From Burkholderia savannae (lineage in GTDB: Bacteria > Pseudomonadota > Gammaproteobacteria > Burkholderiales > Burkholderiaceae): 64,000 nt of DNA. The DNA lies in contig NZ_CP013417.1 in assembly GCF_001524445.2 (NCBI RefSeq), forward strand, positions 3,658,001 to 3,722,000, read 5' to 3'. Position 1 is the stretch's first letter. Every line of letters begins with the position of its first letter. A program made the translations under genes and the position numbers. The notes below the pieces were generated by a model, which saw only the letters and a list, made by a program, of their open reading frames with translations, was not told the DNA's origin and ran no database searches. Shown here piece after piece: positions 9,497 through 18,370 of the stretch.

Positions 9497-10873
9497 TCAA
9501 TAGACAAAGCCCGCCGCGCCGACGAGCCGCGGCGTGTCGCCCGTCAACAAATCCAGCCCCAGATTGCGCTGGAGCGCGAACTCGAGATCGCTGCTCGGCC
9601 GCGTGACGCTGTCGATCGCGTGCTCGAGCTGGCCGGGGCCGGCCGGCTGAACGATGTACGGCGTGACGATCACGACGACCTCGGATTTGTTGTCCTGAAA
9701 ACTCTTCGACGAAAACAGCCGGCCAATCACGGGCAAGCGCCCGAGCCCCGGCAGTTGAGAGACGATGTCGCTCGTCTCGCTCTGCAACAGGCCGCCGATC
9801 GCGAAGCTCTGCCCGCTCGACAGCTCGACCGTCGTCTCGACGCGCCGCACGGTAAGCGCCGGCACCCGGACGCCGCCCGTCGTCACGCTGTTCGCCGGAT
9901 CGATCTCGCTGACTTCCGGCCGCACCTTCAAGCTGATCCGGTTGTCGGCCAGGACGGTCGGCGTGAAGTCGAGCGACACGCCGAACGGCTTGAATTCGAT
10001 CGTGATCGCGCCCGTGTTGTTTTGCGCGATGGGAATCGGTATCTCGCCGCCGGCGAGAAAGCTCGCCGTCTCGCCGGACATCGCGGTGAGGTTGGGCTCG
10101 GCCAGCATCGTGATCAGCCCTTCCTGATCGAGCGCGTCGAGCACGACGTCGATCGACCATCGCGACGTATGGAAGCCGCCGCGAACGGAGAACGTGCCCG
10201 TCGGCGAAAGATTGAACTGGTTGGTCGTCGGGTCGAACAGCGTGCGCCCGTTGAACAGGCCGCCGACGAAATTGCCGACGTTGCCGAGCGAGCTCCAGTT
10301 GATGCCGAGCTGCTGCGTGATGTTGCGATCGACCTCCGTCACCCTCACCCGCAAGTTCACCTGGACGGGCCGGGACAGGGTCAGCCTGTTGACGATTTTC
10401 TCCTTGTCGCGCAGGTAGGGCGTGAGCGATTGCATCACGGCGTCCGCGTCCGCCGCGCTGGGTACGCGGCCGCTCACCATCAGCGACCCGGGCGCGCCGG
10501 TCACGGTCACGCCCAGTTGCGGGAACCGGGTGTCGAGCACGCGCTGCAGCGATTGCGTATCGACCTGGACCACGATCGTCTTGCGCAGAATCGTCCGGTT
10601 GTTCGCGCCGAGCGCGATCAGCGTCGTGGTGCCGGCCTTCTTGCCGAGCACGAACACGGTGCGCGGCGTCGGCACCTGAACGTCGGCGATGGCCGGGTCC
10701 GCGACGAACATCGCGACGGCCGGCTCCGGCAGCGACAGCATCTCGCCCTTGCCGCTCGCGACGATCAGCGTCGAACCCGAATCCTGCGCGAACGCGCCGA
10801 GCGCGCACGCGATCCCGAATCCGGCGATTCCCAGCCGACAGCAGCAAGCGAGCGAGCGGACTATGCGCAACAT
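9497..10873 (-). CDS. rcpA: RcpA/CpaC outer-membrane secretin of Tad pilus
   Basis: The 458-residue protein has a signal peptide (cleavage near residue 29, after AFA), a pilus/BON-like N-terminal domain (about 35-170; GRVPSAADADAVMQ), and a C-terminal secretin homology domain (about 230-430; e.g. TTVELSSGQSFAIGGLL and VVVIVTPYIVQPAGPGQL). Secretins form the outer-membrane pore through which the Flp fibril exits. It lies 48 bases after rcpC. Confidence 0.93.
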   Translation of the reverse strand: MLRIVRSLACCCRLGIAGFGIACALGAFAQDSGSTLIVASGKGEMLSLPEPAVAMFVADPAIADVQVPTPRTVFVLGKKAGTTTLIALGANNRTILRKTIVVQVDTQSLQRVLDTRFPQLGVTVTGAPGSLMVSGRVPSAADADAVMQSLTPYLRDKEKIVNRLTLSRPVQVNLRVRVTEVDRNITQQLGINWSSLGNVGNFVGGLFNGRTLFDPTTNQFNLSPTGTFSVRGGFHTSRWSIDVVLDALDQEGLITMLAEPNLTAMSGETASFLAGGEIPIPIAQNNTGAITIEFKPFGVSLDFTPTVLADNRISLKVRPEVSEIDPANSVTTGGVRVPALTVRRVETTVELSSGQSFAIGGLLQSETSDIVSQLPGLGRLPVIGRLFSSKSFQDNKSEVVVIVTPYIVQPAGPGQLEHAIDSVTRPSSDLEFALQRNLGLDLLTGDTPRLVGAAGFVY

Positions 10874-10921
10874 TCGTGTCCCCGTCAGAAGCCGAACGGC
10901 GATTGAGTGAAATCCAAACGG

Positions 10922-11926
10922 TCACTGCGTCGTCGCCCGAGGCGGCGTCGCCCCCTCGGCCACCCCGCCGCTGCTCGCCAATCCCGGCGGCAGCGGCGGC
11001 AAGCCGGGCGTGCCGGTATTTCCGGCCGGCGCGCTGTCGGCGATGCTCGAACCGCGATAGATGACCACCGACTGCAACGGCAACTGCTGCCGGGCGAAGT
11101 CTCGCGACGAAGCCTGCGAGCGCGCCGAATCGCGAAACGCGCGCGACACGTCGCCCGCCCAGACGGGCGGCGTATCGGACTCCATCTCCTCGCCGCCCGC
11201 CGGATGACGGCGGTCGCTCGTCGCGAAGCTGCGCAGCGCGAGCGACAACGCGCCGAGACGCGTCGCGACCGATACCACCTGCGCCGTGCGCGGACTGACT
11301 TCGAGCGTCACCGTTCGCGCCCGCGCGGTCGACTCGGCCGCGTTGGACGCCTTCGGCCGCTGGAACTCGGAACCCACCGCGAGCACGCGGATGCGGGTGA
11401 CGACCGTTTCCGACTCGATCGCGCGCTCGAGCGGAACGGACGCCGCGGCGTTGCCTCCGATCTGCTGGGTCAGGAGCACGTCCACGTAGTCACCCGGCTG
11501 GATCAGGCCGGCGTTGCCGGAGACGTCGTCGATCGGGACCGAGATCGCACGCATGCCCGGCTTGAGCGCGGCGGCGAGAAAATCGGGCGCGCCTGCCGGT
11601 ATGACGTTGTCGACGCGAAGCGGCGTACCTGCACTGACCCGGCTGCGCAGCAACGCGCCTTTGAGATCGGCGCCGGGTTGCGTCTCGACGAACGCGCCGG
11701 CCGGAATCTGGGTGCGCGGCATGCTTTGCCAGGCAAGGTCGTTGTCGCGCAGCAAGAGCCCCTCGGGCAAATCGGCCGCCGCGACGCGCACGCGCTCGAG
11801 CGGCGCCGGCTCGGCCGCCTTCTGAACCGATGCGGCCACATACAGTCCGCGCAGCACGAAGGCGCCGATACCTGCGGCGATGAGGAGCGCGGCCATTCTG
11901 ATTGACTTTGGCATGACGACGGGCAC
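10922..11926 (-). CDS. rcpC: RcpC/CpaB Flp pilus assembly protein
   Basis: The 334-residue protein has an N-terminal membrane anchor and an SAF-like beta-clip domain (about residues 40-110; VRVAAADLPEGLLLRDNDL), followed by the RcpC/CpaB periplasmic region (GDYVDVLLTQQIGG). It is a periplasmic partner of the secretin. Two starts are possible: GTG at 11926 (6 bases after tadV) and ATG at 11914; neither has a strong ribosome binding site, so the first four residues are uncertain. The C terminus is Pro/Gly-rich. Confidence 0.9.
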   Translation of the reverse strand: MPVVMPKSIRMAALLIAAGIGAFVLRGLYVAASVQKAAEPAPLERVRVAAADLPEGLLLRDNDLAWQSMPRTQIPAGAFVETQPGADLKGALLRSRVSAGTPLRVDNVIPAGAPDFLAAALKPGMRAISVPIDDVSGNAGLIQPGDYVDVLLTQQIGGNAAASVPLERAIESETVVTRIRVLAVGSEFQRPKASNAAESTARARTVTLEVSPRTAQVVSVATRLGALSLALRSFATSDRRHPAGGEEMESDTPPVWAGDVSRAFRDSARSQASSRDFARQQLPLQSVVIYRGSSIADSAPAGNTGTPGLPPLPPGLASSGGVAEGATPPRATTQ

Positions 11927-11932
11927 GCGACG

Positions 11933-12412
11933 CTAATTGATGGAAGCGCTATTCGCCACCGGCGCCCATATCGCAAAGGCGCCGCCCAATGCGAGCGCAA
12001 CGCCGTACGGCACGCCGCGCGCCGAGATGCATGGCGATGCCGTCGCCCCGCGCCGCCACGCAACGGCGGCGGCGATCGCGAAGCCGAGCAGCAGCCCGCC
12101 CGCCCCGACGATCAGCATCACGGGGAACACCAACGCCGGTCCCGCCCAGAGGAATATCGCCGCCGCCAGCTTGACGTCGCCTCCGCCGATCCAGCCGAGA
12201 TGTCGCAATGCCCCGAACAGCGCCAACATCACCGCCGCGATGGCGGCGTGGCTCGCCACCGACGCGGAGCTGTCGCGAATGAGCGCCGCGTCCGCGAAGT
12301 AAAGCGTCGCGAGCGCGAGCACCGCGCCGTTGGCTAAACGCCGAACGCAAATGTCCTGCGCCGCGAGCAGCGCCAGAATTAGCGTAGCTGCCGCCTGTAC
12401 ATAGCTGGCCAT
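11933..12412 (-). CDS. tadV: TadV/CpaA prepilin peptidase
   Basis: The 159-residue polytopic protein is an A24-type aspartyl prepilin peptidase lacking the methylase domain, as expected for TadV. The two catalytic aspartates are visible: Asp20 in AAQDICVRR and Asp79 in the GGGDVKL motif (76-82). It would cleave the leaders of Flp, TadE and possibly TadG at the inner membrane. It starts 86 bases after flp and ends 6 bases before rcpC. Confidence 0.92.
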   Translation of the reverse strand: MASYVQAAATLILALLAAQDICVRRLANGAVLALATLYFADAALIRDSSASVASHAAIAAVMLALFGALRHLGWIGGGDVKLAAAIFLWAGPALVFPVMLIVGAGGLLLGFAIAAAVAWRRGATASPCISARGVPYGVALALGGAFAIWAPVANSASIN

Positions 12413-12498
12413 AAAGAGCGCCGTCCGTTCGCGCGCCGCGACAGGGCGTCCGACCTCGCCGAATCCGTGTCGTCCCCGGCAACACGCGAAAAAAGGAT

Positions 12499-12681
12499 TT
12501 AGATCAGGCCCGTGACTTTCGCAAGCAAAGTCGAAAAGACGTTCGGAAGCCCGGTGGACGTGCTGCTCAGAATGGTGCCCACCGCCGCGAGCGCGACAAC
12601 GACGATGCCGCCGAGGACGACGTACTCGAGTGCGCTCACACCCCGTTCGTCATGCATCAGGGATTTGAAGTAGCGAATCAT
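12499..12681 (-). CDS. flp: Flp type IVb major pilin
   Basis: The 60-residue prepilin is MIRYFKSLMHDERG followed by VSALEYVVLGG: the leader is cut after Gly14, Glu19 and Tyr20 form the EY pair that defines the Flp motif, and a hydrophobic helix follows. It is the structural subunit of the pilus built by the downstream genes. The ATG at 12681 is preferred to an ATG four codons earlier because GGAGGT sits five bases before it. It is the first gene of the tad locus; its promoter should lie in the A/T-rich DNA just to the right (12,700-12,960). Confidence 0.95.
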   Translation of the reverse strand: MIRYFKSLMHDERGVSALEYVVLGGIVVVALAAVGTILSSTSTGLPNVFSTLLAKVTGLI

Positions 12682-12699
12682 CAGAACCTCCATCTCACG

Positions 12700-14720
12700 C
12701 GATCGGACATCGATCCTTTGGCGAAGAGAACTGCGCCACCGTCACCCCGGAGGCGGCCCGGCACATCAATGGCACGAAAAGTGCGAAAACGCGCTTCGCA
12801 TTCTGCGGCACGATCATTCATGCAAGAATAATTTGCATTTTTCACCAAATCACAATCGACCGAACCCGAAAACTCCCTCGCGAATTAACGGATGGATATC
12901 GCGCCACCAATATTTATATATGACGCTGAAGCCGGATTTGCAAAATATTCATGTTTGAGCCGGAATTTAAAATTAATCGCCTTTTTGTAGCGCAACTTGC
13001 TCTGTACCTTGCGCGGCGCCGGCGTTCATTGAGCCCCGTTTGATAGCGATGCGCGATGCGCCTCTCTTCGCATCCGCAAGCGTATCGCGCGCCCCGACCC
13101 GGCATCTCCGCGCCGCTCGCGAGAGAAAATGAATTTCTCTGCCGGCGAATGCCGCGAGCCGAAGCAAATAACCACTTATTTATAAATAAATCCATCCGTC
13201 CGGATCGACATGAAAACGAATTGGATGGCAAAGGGAAATTTTTAATTCCATCTTTCCGTCTTGTGTATTTCGTGAGCGATATGCTTATTGGGCGCTCGCC
13301 TTTCGGTTCCTGAGTTTGACGGCGCCGCCGGATGTTCCCATCGCCCATCGGCGATGCTTTTCCAGTCAATTTCCTTCAAACCTTCGAAAGCAACCGATTC
13401 CATCAGACGGCAATCGCCGCCGCGACGCGTTTGGTTCGCTTCGTCACGAACGCGGCTCGGCGCTGCGTTCCGTTATTGGGCGAGCCGCCGCCATGCGATC
13501 TCGCGCTCGGCGCGTTCGGCTTCGCGCCGGGCCGTTCACGCATCGCGCGTTTTCGGCGATGGCCATCGGATCACCCGGCCGTGCGTGCCGCATGGATCGG
13601 AGGTGCCGTCTCGCGATGTCGAACGTGCGGCTCACCGCCCGGTTGCCGCACGGCAGCGACGCCGCCCCCACCGCCAACGCATGCAGCGCCCGGGCGTGGC
13701 GGCCGTGGATGGCCGGCTTTTTCGTCATCTGCATCGCCGTTGCCGCGATCACGCGCTCGCCGGCTGCGGGCAACCCGTGGCGACGGCCGCCGAAACTGTT
13801 TGAATGCCGATTTCGATTCGAACGCGCCACGTCAGAGAAGGGCCATGCCGCGAGATATTTCGACAAGCGCATTGCCAAATATGTCGATGGCCGACGGATC
13901 GCGCATGTCCGGCATGGCGTCTCGATCGCGCGAGCGGCGGCCGCGTGCACGCGCGAGCGAAACAATGGTGCAACCGTCAGTTTCGGCATTCGGCCGCACG
14001 GCGATAACGGCTTGGCGCGGAATCCTTCCGATCAAGGCACGCGCCATGCCGTCCGCTTCCGATGAGCTGAAACGCGCGCGGCTTGCTGCGCGGCACCACC
14101 CGCATTCGCCGGGCGACGACGCGAGCGCATGGACTACGCAAAGTTCATCCGCACCGGGAATGGGTCGCGGATCAAGCGACAACACGCTTCGCGCGGGTCG
14201 CGCGACGACGCGTCATGTTGCGTTGCTCGCGACGTCGATGTGCTTGGCTTGGCCCGCGTATCGAGGTGCTGTCGTCCGCGGCGACAGTGCGGCCGTTATT
14301 GGCGGCGGCGGCAGCGCGATCCATATCGCCCTCGTCATGACCGTGCCGAACGCGCGCCTATGCAGGTGATCATCAAGCAAGAAGAGCAGCCGAATTTTCA
14401 TCCGCTCGGCCGGCCTCGTCACGCGGGCGCGGCCCCTCGCACCTCGCCTTTCGGCGCTCATGCGCGGTGCCGTCCGGGTTCTGCTGCGCTCGCCGAAAAA
14501 TGCGACCGCGTTCGCGCAGCGTTTGACCTCGGGCGGCCGGCGACAGCTTCGCGGAAAGCGGCAGGCTCGTTATTCGACCGCTTGAAGATCGTCCGCTGCG
14601 GTTGCGGAGCGCCTGTCGTCTGCTGTCTGCTGTCTGTCGTTCGGCCTCGGCGCTTGCGCAGCTTCCCGCCAATCCGGCGATATTTCGGACGAACAATCAT
14701 GGGGAGATGCGACAGCGCAT
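12700..14720. other. 2-kb stretch without a convincing gene
   Basis: The part nearest flp (12,700-13,000 and 13,130-13,270) is A/T-rich for this genome and probably holds the flp/tad promoter. From 13,280 to 14,700 several long open frames exist on both strands, but they are Arg/Ala/Ser-rich, overlap each other in several frames, show no family motif and lack the G/C third-position bias of neighbouring genes. I see no RNA gene or mobile element. A degraded or very recent coding region cannot be excluded. It marks the transition from the tad locus to accessory DNA. Confidence 0.5.
12770..12785 (+). promoter_or_regulatory. Sigma-54-like promoter match
   Basis: TGGCACGAAAAGTGCG fits the sigma-54 consensus (GG at -24, TGC at -12 with correct spacing). 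It points rightward, away from flp, and no clear gene lies downstream, so it may be chance. Confidence 0.25.
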
Positions 14721-15461
14721 CTAGTGCGATGCCGCAATATCGGCTGCGAGCCGGTCCGCTTCAATTGCAAATATCGCATCGAGATCAATGTCGAAATCCA
14801 GATCATCAATCGCACTATGCAGCCTGACCAATCGTTTATCCATGTCAATTTCCAATAGCCGGCCCTGCTCGATATTATAATTAATTGAATCGCTAAAATC
14901 CCCGTATAGCGTTACCTGTTCTCCAATGGGAATCGCCATCAGTTTCTCCTCGATCGACTCCCGGGGAAATTTTTCGCTCTGCACGTGGCCATCGTGTTTG
15001 ATCGAATAGACATATAGTGCTATCTGCCGAATGATTTCATCGTCTTTTATTCTAAGCGCAGCCTGGAGGGTTCGAACGGCGTCTATCCAGCGATCTATTT
15101 TCGTCCTGGTCGCTTGGTTTGCGCCTGATTTTCCATACAAGAACCGAAAATGCAGCGGGGTAATCGTGCGCTGCCACGGCGTCAAGAACTCTCGCCTCAC
15201 GCGCTCGATCAATTTTTCATCATGAAGCGAGTCGATCTCGATCTTGAAATTGTCGACATCGGCGGGGCGCGGCCTGACGCTGATCGCCATTATTTTATTG
15301 ACGAATATATCGCAATATTTATCATGGCCGCGCCTGACCGTTATCGTCCTGCTTTCCTGATTCAGGCTGTGGACAATGCCTGAGATCATTTGTCCTCCAC
15401 TGATTATGGCACTAATAATACAGCCGCTCTCAATGAGGGAGATGCACTGTTTCCGGTCCAT
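14721..15461 (-). CDS. Orphan protein with two similar beta-rich ends, function unknown
   Basis: The 246-residue cytoplasmic protein matches no family I recognise. Residues ~5-60 (SGCIISAIISGGQMISGIVH onward) and ~183-240 (GEQVTLYGDFSDSINYNIEQ onward) both show the same pattern: a strand, a Gly, an I/V-x-x-L turn, a Arg-T/V strand, then a DI/DID strand ending in IMAI or IFAI. This suggests two Sm/SH3-like small barrels flanking a helical middle (residues ~80-175, with RTKIDRWIDAVRTLQAA). The ATG at 15461 has GGGAGA six bases upstream. Codon use and A+T content differ clearly from core genes here, suggesting horizontal transfer. Confidence 0.65.
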   Translation of the reverse strand: MDRKQCISLIESGCIISAIISGGQMISGIVHSLNQESRTITVRRGHDKYCDIFVNKIMAISVRPRPADVDNFKIEIDSLHDEKLIERVRREFLTPWQRTITPLHFRFLYGKSGANQATRTKIDRWIDAVRTLQAALRIKDDEIIRQIALYVYSIKHDGHVQSEKFPRESIEEKLMAIPIGEQVTLYGDFSDSINYNIEQGRLLEIDMDKRLVRLHSAIDDLDFDIDLDAIFAIEADRLAADIAASH

Positions 15462-16035
15462 GATTTCTCCCGAAGCTGGACGGCATATTAATGCTACCGC
15501 ACGCCACCAAACGGGTAAACATCGGATTGCCTTCCCGTCGTCGTTTTGTTTTTGTGCTCGAATTTCGTGATTAAACGCGGCGAACCCATCCGGGTTCGCC
15601 GCGGATTGCACATGAATTCGCAACCGATAGCGAAATTGTTTGTTCATGCGGCCATGCATCGCTTGCGCCGTCGTCTTTCTCCACGGTTCGATTGTCGTTC
15701 TCGTCGGCCTCTGTCGCGACGAGCGCCGATCCGCTGAGTTACGACACGATGCGCATGGTGGACAAAATCAAGACCGTTGATTGGCTAGCCGAAGGTACGA
15801 TCTGCCGAGAAATCGGTCACCGCAATTTGAGGCGCGTGAGTCCGCCCCACTGTGCATCAAAACACACGATTTTCGCGCGCCGTGAAACGGACGACATCGC
15901 GCGCCATACGGGCTGGCGAGCGGGCTGGACGGTTGCAAACCGTCCGATCAAGCGAAGCCCGCAGGCGAGGAAGGGACCGCGCGGCAGGCAAGATGCCGGT
16001 GGACATGATGCAACCCTCCCCGCGTCAGCCCATCG
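15462..16035. other. Gene-poor accessory DNA
   Basis: About 570 bases between the orphan gene and the transposase remnants. Short frames exist but none has family features. The first ~130 bases (A/T-rich) probably carry the promoter of the leftward orphan gene. Confidence 0.4.
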
Positions 16036-16527
16036 GCCGGAACGCGAGAGGACTCAACCACCGCAACGGCACCAGCCCCAAGACGGTCCTGACACCCAAC
16101 GGCGAACTGAAACGAAATATTCCGCGCGATCGGCAGGCGAAGTTCGAGCCACTGCGCTTCGGCACCACGCAGGCCGCGCAGCCCATCGAATGGCTGTCGG
16201 ACAACGGTTCGGCCTACATCGACCACCGCACACGCAGCTTCGCTCGGGAACTGGGCCTTGAACCGCTGACCACGCCGGTCCGTTCGCCGCCGAGCAATGG
16301 CATGGCCGAATCGTTCGTGAAGACCATGAAGCACAATTACGTCGCATGCATGGACAAGCCTGACGCATCAACGGCGCTCTCGCGTCTAGCTATTGCGTTT
16401 GAACACCACATTGAGCGCCGCCCGCATCAAGCCCTGAAATACCGCTCGCCCCACGAGTTCAGGCACGCCGCAGTGCCATCAACCTAACAGTGTCCGCGTG
16501 TCCTGAGTTGCAGGGTCAACTCCGGTC
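16036..16527 (+). mobile_element. Chimeric remnant: IS256-type fragment joined to IS3 (IS2-group) orfB 3' end
   Basis: A single open frame to the stop at 16485-16487 encodes two unrelated transposase pieces. At about 16,050-16,150 the residues NHRNGTSPKTVLTPNGELKR and NIPRDRQAKFEP match the N-terminal region of IS256/Mutator transposases. From about 16,152 (FGTT...PIEWLSDNGSAYI, then VRSPPSNGMAESFVKTMK, then HPHQ-like HQALKYRSPHEF) it is the C-terminal rve integrase domain of IS2-group IS3 transposases, with the second catalytic Asp and the Glu of DDE. The last ~40 bases after the stop (through GGGTCAACTCC) look like an IS2-type right end. Neither element is complete, so it is inactive. Confidence 0.75.
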
Positions 16528-16556
16528 GGGACGAATAGGGAGAACCACAAAGACGT

Positions 16557-16931
16557 TCACTGATTGACGTCTTGACTCGATAACTCATCACCGAACAGTT
16601 GATCGGAAATCTGCGCCATCGCATGAAAAACCGGCTCGAGCAACTTGCCCCTGTCGGTAATCATGTACTCGACATAGGGCGTGGCCGACTTCCGAGCGAT
16701 GCGTTTGACGAGCTGCTGCTGTTCGAGATATCGCAGTCTTTCAGTCAGTACCTTCGACGAGACCGGCTCGACTATTCGTTGGATTTCCGCGAAGCGATAA
16801 GTAGCCCCATCCAGCAGAAGCCACAGAATCCGTGGCGTCCATGTGCCGGAAAAAATATCCACGAAGCGCTCGAAGGGGCAAGGTTGCCTGGACGCCGGGA
16901 ACGGCACGATTCTGGGGGTGGGTTGGTCCAT
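16557..16931 (-). CDS. HxlR-family transcriptional regulator (left copy)
   Basis: The 124-residue protein is a winged-helix HxlR regulator: CPFERFVDIFSGTWTPRILW (about 18-37) is the family start (Cys-P...I.G.W...IL..L), followed by RFAEIQRIVEPVSSKVLTER recognition region and an Arg-rich wing. The N-terminal Cys18 could sense electrophiles, as in several HxlR proteins, but this is inference. It is divergent from the isochorismatase-like gene, with a palindrome at 16,947-16,960 between them. It differs from the right copy at a few residues (e.g. Thr versus Met in the GTW motif). Confidence 0.93.
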   Translation of the reverse strand: MDQPTPRIVPFPASRQPCPFERFVDIFSGTWTPRILWLLLDGATYRFAEIQRIVEPVSSKVLTERLRYLEQQQLVKRIARKSATPYVEYMITDRGKLLEPVFHAMAQISDQLFGDELSSQDVNQ

Positions 16932-16946
16932 GTTGAGCCCTGCTGG

Positions 16947-16960
16947 TTACCAATTGGTAA
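16947..16960. promoter_or_regulatory. Palindromic operator, probable HxlR site (left copy)
   Basis: TTACCAATTGGTAA is a perfect 14-bp palindrome 16 bases upstream of the HxlR start, in the divergent promoter region, next to a related GTACCTTACGGTA. Conserved in the right arm at 28,725-28,738. Confidence 0.65.
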
Positions 16961-17061
16961 GTACCTTACGGTATGGAAACTTGCATGTTAGTGTCGCACA
17001 TACTCGCCATTGATGTGTAGAAGCGTTTAGCGAGATCCCTCCACTAATTTCGGATAACAAA

Positions 17062-17823
17062 ATGATCGACAGACCGGCAGATATTGTCAGCCCCACCACC
17101 AATCAGATCCAGCCTCCCGTTGTTTCGGCGGAAGACGCGGCGCGCGCTGGCCGTGTGCCGTACGACAAGCCGACGCCGGAAAACGCGATCGTCCTCTTTA
17201 TCGATCATCAGATCGGGCTGATGGCGGGTGTGCGCGATTTCGGCTCCTTGGCCGAATATCGAAGCAATGTGGTCGGCCTCGCGCGCGCGGCGAAGGCGCT
17301 GAAGATGCCCGTGCTGATCTCGTCATCGAACGCGCAATGGCAGAACGGCGATACGCTACCCGAGATCAAGGACATCTTCGGCGACGAGCCGATCTACAGG
17401 CGCACCGGCATCATCAACTGCTACGAAGATCCGACGTTTCGCGCAGCGCTGGAGAACCTGGTTCGGCAAACTGGCCGCAGGCACATCATCATTTCCGCCG
17501 TGACGATCGGAACCTGCTGTGCGTTCCCGACGCTCTCCATGTTGCAAGACGGCTACAAGGTGTTTCCTGTCGTCGACGCATGCGGCGCGTGGAACGCCTA
17601 TGAGGCGCAGGCCGCCATGTCGCGGATGAGCAAGGCTGGCGCTGAACTGGTCACGACGTTCGCGCTCGCCTGCGAGCTTCAAGCCGACTGGAAGCTGCCG
17701 AGCGCGAACGACATGCTCGCACCGTTCATCCAGAACCTTCCGGAATACGGATTCGTACTGCAGAACTTCTGGAACAACGCGAACCAGCACGCGGTTCCGG
17801 ACCCGTTCGGGATCGTGAAGTAA
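17062..17823 (+). CDS. Isochorismatase-like cysteine hydrolase (left copy)
   Basis: The 253-residue protein belongs to the isochorismatase-like superfamily. Asp48 in AIVLFIDHQIG and Cys152/Cys153 in VTIGTCCAFPT are the expected catalytic Asp and Cys; the usual catalytic Lys region reads YRRTGIINCYEDP, with Arg instead of Lys. A YcaC-like subgroup with unusual active site is likely; the substrate is unknown (amide or carbamate hydrolysis is typical). The ~35-residue N-terminal extension is longer than usual. The protein is identical to the right copy. It is followed 255 bases later by an XapX gene. Confidence 0.9.
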   Translation: MIDRPADIVSPTTNQIQPPVVSAEDAARAGRVPYDKPTPENAIVLFIDHQIGLMAGVRDFGSLAEYRSNVVGLARAAKALKMPVLISSSNAQWQNGDTLPEIKDIFGDEPIYRRTGIINCYEDPTFRAALENLVRQTGRRHIIISAVTIGTCCAFPTLSMLQDGYKVFPVVDACGAWNAYEAQAAMSRMSKAGAELVTTFALACELQADWKLPSANDMLAPFIQNLPEYGFVLQNFWNNANQHAVPDPFGIVK

Positions 17824-18078
17824 GCTCATTGAATCATGTTGTAGAGAAGGGAATTGGAAATCGAATTTGATAATTCGGCATCCATAATATATTGACGGGA
17901 AGTTCCGCCACGTCGCGAAAGCGTGAGTGGCGGAAACGCATTCGATGCGCTCAGACGCCGCGCTTCAAACGACGCGGCGATCGAACCTACGCGCCCCCGC
18001 TTCGCGAGACAAATTGCAGAGCCGCAGAGCCGTTGGGGATTTCAATTTCGCTTCGGGTGAAATGTTTTTCACACGCTC

Positions 18079-18369
18079 ATGAAACTCTACCTGTTGTCAT
18101 TGGGAGCCGGCGTTTTCGTCGGCGTCATTTACAGCCTGATCAACGTGAGATCACCCGCGCCGCCACTCATCGCACTGCTCGGCCTGCTCGGCATGCTGGG
18201 CGGCGAGCAGATCGCACCGCTCGCAAAACGCTTGCTTGGCGGGAATACGCTGCAGGCAGCCTGGCGCGATGCAGGTTGCAGCAACCACATCTTGGGGATG
18301 CTGCCCGGCCGGCCGGCGTCCAAGCAGTCAAGCGCCAAATCGGATTCCACCGGGGACATTCGCTCATGA
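18079..18369 (+). CDS. XapX-domain membrane protein (left copy)
   Basis: The 96-residue protein has two hydrophobic helices (about residues 3-22 and 28-45) with GVIYSLINVRSPAPPLIALL GLLGMLGGEQ spanning the XapX/DUF1427 signature, and a hydrophilic tail. XapX proteins are small inner-membrane proteins of unknown function, often next to isochorismatase and amidohydrolase genes. In the right arm the equivalent stop overlaps the amidohydrolase start (ATGA); here the ATGA is present but the gene behind it is missing, so this copy has lost its operon. Confidence 0.88.
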   Translation: MKLYLLSLGAGVFVGVIYSLINVRSPAPPLIALLGLLGMLGGEQIAPLAKRLLGGNTLQAAWRDAGCSNHILGMLPGRPASKQSSAKSDSTGDIRS

Positions 18370-18370
18370 C

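Larger units (their letters stand above)
16525..18370 (+). repeat. Left arm of 1.85-kb inverted duplication
   Basis: This arm and 27,315-29,164 are inverted copies. Gene coordinates are exactly symmetrical (paired positions sum to 45,685 across all three genes), so there is no indel from 16,557 to 18,370; outside the HxlR stop one copy has 4 extra bases. The copies differ by a few percent or less. The inner edge here is six bases after the ATGA shared by xapX and the next gene; beyond it the sequence is unrelated. Confidence 0.93.

Noticed and set aside
13332..14369. 345-codon + strand frame and several overlapping frames in 13.3-14.4 kb.
   Set aside because: No family motif, low-complexity Arg/Ser/Pro translation, and poor third-position G/C bias compared with real genes here.
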